Part shown: piece after piece, positions 42,265-47,733 of the stretch
How the letters are laid out: each line of letters starts with the position of its first letter
Numbering within the stretch: position 1 is the first letter of the stretch
NCBI RefSeq assembly: GCF_004766045.1
Contig: NZ_SPQQ01000021.1
Coordinates: forward strand, 1 to 47,733
Origin: Desulfosporosinus fructosivorans
GTDB taxonomy: Bacteria > Bacillota > Desulfitobacteriia > Desulfitobacteriales > Desulfitobacteriaceae
Direction of reading: 5' to 3'
Length of the DNA: 47,733 bases
Made by a program: the position numbers and the translations under genes
The notes under the pieces: model-generated
Told to the model about the DNA's origin: nothing
The model's database searches: none
The model's input: only the letters and a program-made list of their open reading frames with translations

Positions 42265-43656
42265 TTGATCGTCACAGAGTATGAATTGCGAGCCAATTGG
42301 CATAAAACGAAGGAGAAAGTCATCACGTTACCACCAGGAAGCGTGATCACCCCTTCGGCGAGAGACTTTATACGATCCAAGGGAATCGATGTTCAAATCG
42401 AAGGAAACGGGATTTTAGACATAAACAAGACCACGTTTTCCAATTCCCAGCAAACCGTTATAAGGCCTAAACCATTTGAAAAACCAGTACGCCAGAACGT
42501 CCCAGGAGAGAATGCATCAAAGGTAGGGGTACAAGACCGTGGGTCGGTAAGCCCTTTAGGGGTTAAACCCGAACATATGACCCATCTGCATCAAGGCGCC
42601 TTAGTCACAAAAACACACCCGGTGATTGCTTACCGAGGACAACTCGATCTGTTTCAGTGTGAACTCGTCGAAGCCCAAGTACTCTTTATACAAGAGGGCG
42701 AAGAGGGATTAGTTGCAAGGTTAGAAGAGATCGCCACCTTCGCCAGAGAGTTGATGGTCCATGAAGTGAAAGAGACTCCATTTCAATGGGAGATTCTCAT
42801 CGGACACACCCCAGAGGAACTACGTGAACGATCGCATCATCCTAAAAAATACTTTGGGGTTGAGCATACGCCCTTAAGCTATACCCACGGACTGGTCGTT
42901 GCTAAACTACAACATCTGAGAGCAAAGTCCCGTGAAGTCGAACTCTATGCGAACCGAGCGTTTACTAACGAGTCGGGAGAATGCACCCGGACGGACTTGA
43001 TACAGGCCTTAAACCGACTATCCAGTGCGTTTTATATTCTCGCCTGTGAAGTTCGGGGGCGGAAAAACGATGAGAAGAAACCAGAGAAACGAATTTCCAT
43101 AGGCATTTCAAACCGGCATATTCATCTTTCCGAAGACGACTTATTTGCCTTATTCGGCGAAAACTACGTCTTGACCGTCCAAAAAGAGCTTTCCCAACCA
43201 GGTCAATTTGCAGCGCAAGAAACTGTCACTTTAGTCGGCCCGAAAGGGTCACTAGAGAAGGTACGTATCTTGGGACCTATGAGAAAAAGTACCCAGGCAG
43301 AAATAAGCGCAACGGATTGTTACAAACTGGGGATCAAACCCGTCATTCGAGATTCAGGGCAACATGACGGAACACCTGGCCTGGAAATAGTCGGGCCACA
43401 GGGTAGAGTAACGTTGGAATCGGGCGTGATGGTGGCCAGTCGTCATATACATCTAAACCTCCAAGAAGCAGCAGAGTGGACTGTAAACGATGGGGACAGA
43501 GTACGCGTTCAAATCCAAAGCAAACGCCCGATGATCTTGGAAGATGTGTTAATTCGAGTCAATGAGCATTACCATAAAGAGATGCACCTGGATTTGGATG
43601 AAGCCAACGCGGCTCTCATCGACGGACAAACCCATGGTGTGCTCATGGGGGTATGA
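42265..43656 (+). CDS. Fusion of EutT-type cobalamin adenosyltransferase and PduL phosphotransacylase
   Basis: Residues 1-265 match EutT, which makes adenosylcobalamin for ethanolamine ammonia-lyase: VTEYELRANW, VITPSARDF, MTHLHQGALVTKTHP, GHTPEELRERSHHPKKYFG and LIQALNRLSSAFYIL. The cysteine motif used for metal binding in the enterobacterial enzyme is missing. Residues from about 273 are PduL, which converts acetyl-CoA to acetyl phosphate, with both metal-binding motifs (SNRHIHLS and ASRHIHLN). TTG start after GGGGTGAGG. The single chain joins cofactor supply and energy conservation. Confidence 0.9.
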   Translation: MIVTEYELRANWHKTKEKVITLPPGSVITPSARDFIRSKGIDVQIEGNGILDINKTTFSNSQQTVIRPKPFEKPVRQNVPGENASKVGVQDRGSVSPLGVKPEHMTHLHQGALVTKTHPVIAYRGQLDLFQCELVEAQVLFIQEGEEGLVARLEEIATFARELMVHEVKETPFQWEILIGHTPEELRERSHHPKKYFGVEHTPLSYTHGLVVAKLQHLRAKSREVELYANRAFTNESGECTRTDLIQALNRLSSAFYILACEVRGRKNDEKKPEKRISIGISNRHIHLSEDDLFALFGENYVLTVQKELSQPGQFAAQETVTLVGPKGSLEKVRILGPMRKSTQAEISATDCYKLGIKPVIRDSGQHDGTPGLEIVGPQGRVTLESGVMVASRHIHLNLQEAAEWTVNDGDRVRVQIQSKRPMILEDVLIRVNEHYHKEMHLDLDEANAALIDGQTHGVLMGV

Positions 43657-43659
43657 AGG

Positions 43660-44577
43660 ATGAATGAAGAACTCATCAACCAAATCGTAAGTCGAATCCT
43701 ATCTGAACCCGCGTTTCAAGCGCTGCTGCACGGAAACAAGGATGGAAACAGTGCAGAACTTAAAGCGGTTAAACCAGACGCTTTAGTCTTACTAAACTAC
43801 GTTCCGGATTTTGAACGAGTTTTGACTGCCACACAGCAACAATTTGGATCGGACTATACCCTAAGTATTTTACCAAGTGATCAGACCAATATGTCCAAAC
43901 CAAAGCTTCCAGAGGGGATGAGCTGGATAACTCCCCAAGACGCTTTAAGCAAATCGAATTGGCAAAAAATCATCCTACCAGCCTGTTCCCCGAATACCCT
44001 AGCTAAAGCCGCTTTAGGCATAAGGGATAATCCGATCAGTGAGACTATTGGGCGCGGGATCACCCAAGGTACATCCATCTTACTGGTGACAGAGTATCTC
44101 GGATTCACCGCCCAAACCCCAAAAGCCTACCGTGCACTCTATGAAGGGTATCTTCAAACGGTCCAAGCCTACGGAGTCGTGGTGAGTACAACCCTAGGAG
44201 AAGGGTGTACCAGCACCTTGAATAAAGATAAGGGCAGAACAAGTTCGGTTGGAGATAGCCTGATTACCGACAAAGGGACAGTGCAATCATCGCTTTACCC
44301 AACCGTTACACACGCCAGACAGTCCAATCAAGCAAGCCTTTTTGACCAGAGATTAGCGATTAATGAACAGAGAAAACCCTCCACCGAGCAGAGTGCGCCG
44401 AATCGGGAAGAGATCCGATTCGATAAGAAGTTCTTAGGAGACAAACAAGTCTACGGAATTCCAGAAGGATCTATTGTCCTAGTGAAACGAGGGACGGTCA
44501 TCTCCCCGCTAGCCCGAGACACCATGAAGAGTCGCCGAATCGAATTGCGGCAGGAGAAGGAGGAAGGAAGACGATGA
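43660..44577 (+). CDS. Eut-associated flavoprotein-like protein, 305 aa
   Basis: Resembles the uncharacterised ethanolamine-utilisation proteins of Firmicutes. The middle (residues 45-180) looks like a flavoprotein-type Rossmann fold (VLLNYVPDFERVL, KIILPACSPNTLAKAALGI, GTSILLVTEYLGF). The first 18 residues (MNEELINQIVSRILSEPAF) form an amphipathic helix like an encapsulation peptide. A polar linker follows, and the last 55 residues share the V-I-S/T-P-x-A-R-D module with EutT and EutQ. It starts three bases after the fusion gene and overlaps eutN by ATGA. Function unknown. Confidence 0.7.
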   Translation: MNEELINQIVSRILSEPAFQALLHGNKDGNSAELKAVKPDALVLLNYVPDFERVLTATQQQFGSDYTLSILPSDQTNMSKPKLPEGMSWITPQDALSKSNWQKIILPACSPNTLAKAALGIRDNPISETIGRGITQGTSILLVTEYLGFTAQTPKAYRALYEGYLQTVQAYGVVVSTTLGEGCTSTLNKDKGRTSSVGDSLITDKGTVQSSLYPTVTHARQSNQASLFDQRLAINEQRKPSTEQSAPNREEIRFDKKFLGDKQVYGIPEGSIVLVKRGTVISPLARDTMKSRRIELRQEKEEGRR

Positions 44578-44867
44578 TTTTAGCCCGCGTCATAGGCAAT
44601 GTATGGTCCACGCGAAAGGAAGAATCCCTACGTGGACTAAAGTTTTTAGTCGTCCAGCCAGTTACCCTCTCCTATGCTGAAGACGGCTCAGCGAAACTCA
44701 CGGAATTTGGGAATTCACTCGTTGCAGCAGATCAAATCGGAGCAGGAGAAGACGAAATCGTGATGATCGCTAGCGGCTCTTCGGCCCGACAAGGACTGGC
44801 TGACCATAGCATACCCGTCGATGCCACCATCGTGGGTATCATCGATAAAGAAACCTTTGAAGCGTAA
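44574..44867 (+). CDS. eutN: BMC vertex protein EutN/CcmL type
   Basis: 97-residue pentamer that closes the shell vertices. Starts MILARVIGNVWSTRKEESLRGLKFL, with the usual DQIGAGEDEIVMIASGSSARQ and ends VDATIVGIIDKE. ATGA overlap with the preceding gene. Confidence 0.95.
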   Translation: MILARVIGNVWSTRKEESLRGLKFLVVQPVTLSYAEDGSAKLTEFGNSLVAADQIGAGEDEIVMIASGSSARQGLADHSIPVDATIVGIIDKETFEA

Positions 44868-44884
44868 GCTAAAGTGGGTGAAAA

Positions 44885-46255
44885 ATGAACGACGTAAATG
44901 AGAACCATGAACTAATTCATGAAATAAGTGCAGAGCAAATCAGCACCCTCGTACGGAATGCTGGTGTCGTTGGAGCAGGCGGAGCAGGATTTCCGACGCA
45001 TGTCAAGTTCGCGGCGCAAGCCGAAATCGTGATCGTCAACGGAGCAGAATGCGAGCCCTTACTGAAAACAGACCAACAACTGGTAGCACTCTATCCAGAA
45101 CAACTGATCAAAGGCTTAAGTCTCGCAATGGAAGCAACGGGTGCCAAACAGGGGATCATCGCGTTGAAAGCCAAGTATAAGGAAGCCATCACGGCCTTAG
45201 AGCCCTACTTAAGAGAACACCAGCAGATCTCGATTATGCCCGATATTTATCCTGCAGGAGATGAAGTCATCACCATCTGGTTAACCACAGGACGGCGCGT
45301 TCCTCCAGGGGGAATCCCGCTCAATATCGGTGTGGTTGTCAATAACGTACAAACTCTCATCAATGTAGCCAAAGCCTACGACGGTGAACCGGTCACAACG
45401 CGTACTCTAACCGTCACAGGCGCCGTGAAGAAGCCCAGCACGGTCACAGTTCCAATCGGAACCTCCCTGCGGGAAGTCCTAGACCTTGCTGGTGGAGGAC
45501 GTTCAGAAGACCTAGTGTATATCAATGGAGGTCCGATGATGGGGAGCGTGATCACGGATCTAAGCGATCCCGTGACTAAGACCACAGGAGGACTCATTGC
45601 CTTACCCAAGGATCACCTTCTGATCGAACGAAAAGGCAAAAGTCTAGAAACTATTTTGCGCATCGCCAAAACAGTGTGTGAACAATGTTGCTTCTGCACT
45701 GAACTTTGTCCCAGACACATGATCGGGCACGAATTATCGCCGCACCTTCTCATCCGAGCGGTGAACTATAAAAACCTTGGAAAAGCCTCCATGCTGACAA
45801 GTGCCCTGACCTGTTCAGAGTGTGGCGTGTGTGAAGCCTATGCGTGTCCGGTGGGAATATCCCCACTCCGAGTGAACCAAGCCTTAAAGGCAGAGCTACG
45901 AGCCAAAGGGCTAAAATACCAAGGAGAACTCGGCAACGTTGACCCGATGGCCAAACATCGTTTAATACCGACAACCCGCTTAATGGATCGTCTAAACTTA
46001 CGTTCGTTGTACAGCGAAGCCCCCCTATCTCTCGAGAGTTATATTCCAGACGAGGTCACCCTAAAGCTGCAACAGCATATCGGAGCACCCGCCGAGACGA
46101 AAGTCAAGGTTGGAGATGTCGTTCGTCACGGACAAATCGTGGGAGAAATACCGGAAGGAGCCTTGGGTGCTCGTGTCCATGCAAGCATTGACGGAACAGT
46201 AATGAAGGTTACGCCCCAAACAATAACGATAGGGAGAGGGGGTGGTGCAAAGTGA
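44885..46255 (+). CDS. pduS: PduS-like iron-sulfur flavoprotein (cobalamin reductase type)
   Basis: RnfC-related electron carrier of microcompartments, 456 residues. N-terminal NADH/FMN-binding part with VVGAGGAGFPTHVKF and NGAECEPLLKTDQ; SLBB domain (TVTVPIGTSLREVLDLAGG); two 4Fe-4S motifs CEQCCFCTELCP and CSECGVCEAYACP; a C-terminal barrel-sandwich domain (KVKVGDVVRHGQIVGEIPEG). In the Pdu system PduS reduces cob(III)alamin for adenosylation, which fits the EutT fusion upstream. It overlaps the PduT-like gene by four bases. Confidence 0.9.
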   Translation: MNDVNENHELIHEISAEQISTLVRNAGVVGAGGAGFPTHVKFAAQAEIVIVNGAECEPLLKTDQQLVALYPEQLIKGLSLAMEATGAKQGIIALKAKYKEAITALEPYLREHQQISIMPDIYPAGDEVITIWLTTGRRVPPGGIPLNIGVVVNNVQTLINVAKAYDGEPVTTRTLTVTGAVKKPSTVTVPIGTSLREVLDLAGGGRSEDLVYINGGPMMGSVITDLSDPVTKTTGGLIALPKDHLLIERKGKSLETILRIAKTVCEQCCFCTELCPRHMIGHELSPHLLIRAVNYKNLGKASMLTSALTCSECGVCEAYACPVGISPLRVNQALKAELRAKGLKYQGELGNVDPMAKHRLIPTTRLMDRLNLRSLYSEAPLSLESYIPDEVTLKLQQHIGAPAETKVKVGDVVRHGQIVGEIPEGALGARVHASIDGTVMKVTPQTITIGRGGGAK

Positions 46256-46800
46256 TCCACGCAATAGGGCTCGTCGAATTTACAAGCATAGCCCAAGGCA
46301 TCGAATGCGCCGACATCATGGCCAAATCAGCGGACGTGAAGATCTTAGTGGCGAAAACCACGTGTCCTGGGAAATACATTGTCTTAGTGAGTGGAGAGGT
46401 GTCGTCAATTCAGCAATCGGTGAACGCCGGAATTGAACTAGGCGCTGAGACCGTAGTGGATTCGTTTATCATCCCCAATGTCCATCCCTCCATTTTACCA
46501 GCGATCAGTGGCGTGAGTACGCTCAAGGATATAAAGGCCCTGGGGATTATAGAAACCTATAGCGTTGCCTCCTTGATTGAGGCAGCGGACGCGGCAGTAA
46601 AAGCGGGCGACGTGGAACCACTGCTCCTTCATCTAGCCTTTGGGATCGGCGGAAAGAGTTACACGATTCTCACGGGAGAAGTCGCCTCCGTGAAAGCAGC
46701 AGTTGAAGAAGGAAGTGCCCTAGCCAGCGCCAAAGGACTCCTCATACGCCAAGTCGTTATCCCACGTCCTGCGAAGCAACTTATTGAGAGTTTATTATAA
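46252..46800 (+). CDS. pduT: PduT-like tandem BMC shell protein with a cluster-binding cysteine
   Basis: 182 residues with two BMC domains (AIGLVEFTSIAQGIECADIM and ALGIIETYSVASLIEAADAAV), forming a trimeric tile. Cys38 in AKTTCPGKY lies at the same position as the residue that binds a 4Fe-4S cluster in the central pore of PduT, so electrons could pass through the shell to the PduS-like protein. GTG start overlapping the pduS stop. Confidence 0.92.
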   Translation: MIHAIGLVEFTSIAQGIECADIMAKSADVKILVAKTTCPGKYIVLVSGEVSSIQQSVNAGIELGAETVVDSFIIPNVHPSILPAISGVSTLKDIKALGIIETYSVASLIEAADAAVKAGDVEPLLLHLAFGIGGKSYTILTGEVASVKAAVEEGSALASAKGLLIRQVVIPRPAKQLIESLL

Positions 46801-46896
46801 TCGAGGCACCAAGGGAAAACTAAGAATACTAACAACGAAGACTTGAATATGGCATCGAACCACGAAGAGTGAACATCGAAAAAGGGAGGTGTATCT

Positions 46897-47559
46897 ATGG
46901 GACGTTTTATTTCAGCGAATGTATTGCGAGAAATGGCCAAAATGGATAAGGATATATTATTAGAAGAAGATAGTGTACTAACCCCCTCCGCCAAAGATTT
47001 AGCCAAAGAATTGGGGATAACGATTACCAAAGGACGACAAGAAATCATCGGACAGAGCGTAATGGGTCAGTCGACGGGGCAACCTGTGAATCACCAAAAC
47101 GAACGACAGGTGACAGCTGGAGTTATAGGAGCAGAAACCAAAGACGCTGACCTTAAAAAAACCGTGCAGAAAATTCTGAGTGAAGTCTTAAAACCGGCCT
47201 GTGAGAACCCCAAAGCGACGCATGTGATGGGCAAAGATGTGGTAATCCAACCCTTTTTAGAAGCTCCTCCGGGACAAAAGGTTGGACTGGTTGATGTAAT
47301 TGATGCACGAGTTGGAAACATGGCTTCGGGCTTTATGACGTTTGACCACTCCAGATTACCCTGGTTTTTAAACTATGACGAAGTCGATTACATCATAGAA
47401 GGGGATTTTGTACTAGAGGTTGAGGGCCAAGTGTTCCGAGCTGTCGCAGGAGATGTGATTTATATTCCGAAGGGAAGTGAAGTTGTCTTTTCTTCTCCAA
47501 CCTTTTGCAAGGTGTTTTATGCAACCTATCCTGCCAACTGGGCAGAATTTTGCGAATAA
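46897..47559 (+). CDS. eutQ: EutQ (cupin, acetate kinase-type)
   Basis: 220 residues. N-terminal module (FISANVLREMAK, VLTPSAKDLAKELGITI) shared with EutT; a variable linker with a helix (LKKTVQKILSEVLKP); C-terminal cupin from about 110 with ASGFMTFDHSRLPWFLNYDEVDYIIEGDF and DVIYIPKGSEVVF. EutQ is reported to act as an acetate kinase, so PduL plus EutQ would convert acetyl-CoA to acetate and ATP. Ribosome site GGGAGGTG. Last gene before the terminator. Confidence 0.92.
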   Translation: MGRFISANVLREMAKMDKDILLEEDSVLTPSAKDLAKELGITITKGRQEIIGQSVMGQSTGQPVNHQNERQVTAGVIGAETKDADLKKTVQKILSEVLKPACENPKATHVMGKDVVIQPFLEAPPGQKVGLVDVIDARVGNMASGFMTFDHSRLPWFLNYDEVDYIIEGDFVLEVEGQVFRAVAGDVIYIPKGSEVVFSSPTFCKVFYATYPANWAEFCE

Positions 47560-47623
47560 GATCACTAAGCCGGATTGAGAAAGGTACGATAGTTTTAATA
47601 TTTTTGATCTGAGCGCTATCTGT

Positions 47624-47655
47624 AAAAAACTCTTCCAGAAAAGGAAGAGTTTTTT
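47624..47655 (+). terminator. Terminator of the microcompartment operon
   Basis: Perfect stem AAAAAACTCTTCC / GGAAGAGTTTTTT with loop AGAAAA and a T run. Confidence 0.92.
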
Positions 47656-47665
47656 ATTTGTCTAA

Positions 47666-47733
47666 CGAAAACCACCTGCTATGCAGGTGGTTCCAAAAAG
47701 CTTTAGCTATGCGTAGAAAAAACTACCTACCTT
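47666..47733 (+). mobile_element. Probable IS200-type left end, cut by the window edge
   Basis: A subterminal hairpin AACCACCTGC-TAT-GCAGGTGGTT is followed by CCAAAAAGCTTTAGCTATGC, a layout I associate with IS200/IS605-family left ends in this group of bacteria. The transposase gene, if present, would begin outside the window. Confidence 0.5.

Noticed and set aside
45376..45974. Minus-strand open frames inside the BMC operon
   Set aside because: They lie opposite well-supported genes, lack ribosome sites and show no family features; they reflect codon bias.

Overview
The window looks like the chromosome of an anaerobic, spore-former-type Firmicute of the Desulfitobacterium/Desulfosporosinus group (inference). 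Grounds: a bacterial pyrrolysine (Pyl) system with split synthetase genes (pylSc, pylSn) and tRNA-Pyl, a Pyl-containing trimethylamine methyltransferase, abundant ferredoxin-type enzymes, AGGAGG-type ribosome sites with many TTG starts, and IS200/IS605-type relics.

Layout. 1-5 kb: the 3' end of a 5S rRNA gene, a 5S relic, a broken DUF3102 gene, and AT-rich small or membrane proteins, one with a decayed paralogue. 5-14 kb: housekeeping and fermentation genes: an NlpC/P60 cell-wall hydrolase, butyrate kinase and phosphate butyryltransferase, indolepyruvate:ferredoxin oxidoreductase (iorAB), an SPFH protein with a ribbon-helix-helix partner, a short-chain dehydrogenase and a NapH-like iron-sulfur membrane protein. 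15-17.7 kb: four small membrane proteins around an ethanolamine-permease-like transporter. 18-27.6 kb: tRNA-Pyl, pylSc, two choline/ethanolamine-kinase-like genes, pylB, pylC, pylD, pylSn, mttC and mttB with an in-frame amber codon. 28-31.5 kb: a sodium:solute symporter and a PAS/AAA+/Fis sigma54 activator. 31.8-38.4 kb: two APC permeases, the EutW/EutV two-component system and eutH behind an ANTAR-type antiterminator. 39-47.6 kb: a bacterial microcompartment (BMC) operon: three single- or double-domain shell proteins, EutL, EutN, an aldehyde dehydrogenase, an EutT-PduL fusion, PduS- and PduT-like redox proteins and EutQ. The right edge holds what looks like an IS200-type end.

The main result is a regulon visible in the DNA. 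Five operons (transporter with small membrane proteins; pylT-pylSc; pylBCDSn-mttCB; the symporter; the BMC operon) each have a near-consensus sigma54 promoter with GG-N10-GC spacing. Each also has, 81 to 197 bases upstream, the inverted repeat AAGTY-N6-RACTT (one copy has a last-base mismatch). The only sigma54 activator in the window sits among them. Methylamine demethylation, pyrrolysine synthesis, uptake and aldehyde metabolism in a microcompartment therefore appear to be switched on together. With choline/ethanolamine-kinase-like and ethanolamine-transporter-like genes inside the set, this suggests a pathway for methylated ethanolamines (choline or dimethylethanolamine to ethanolamine to acetyl-CoA). 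That pathway is inference: no ethanolamine ammonia-lyase or choline lyase gene is in the window.
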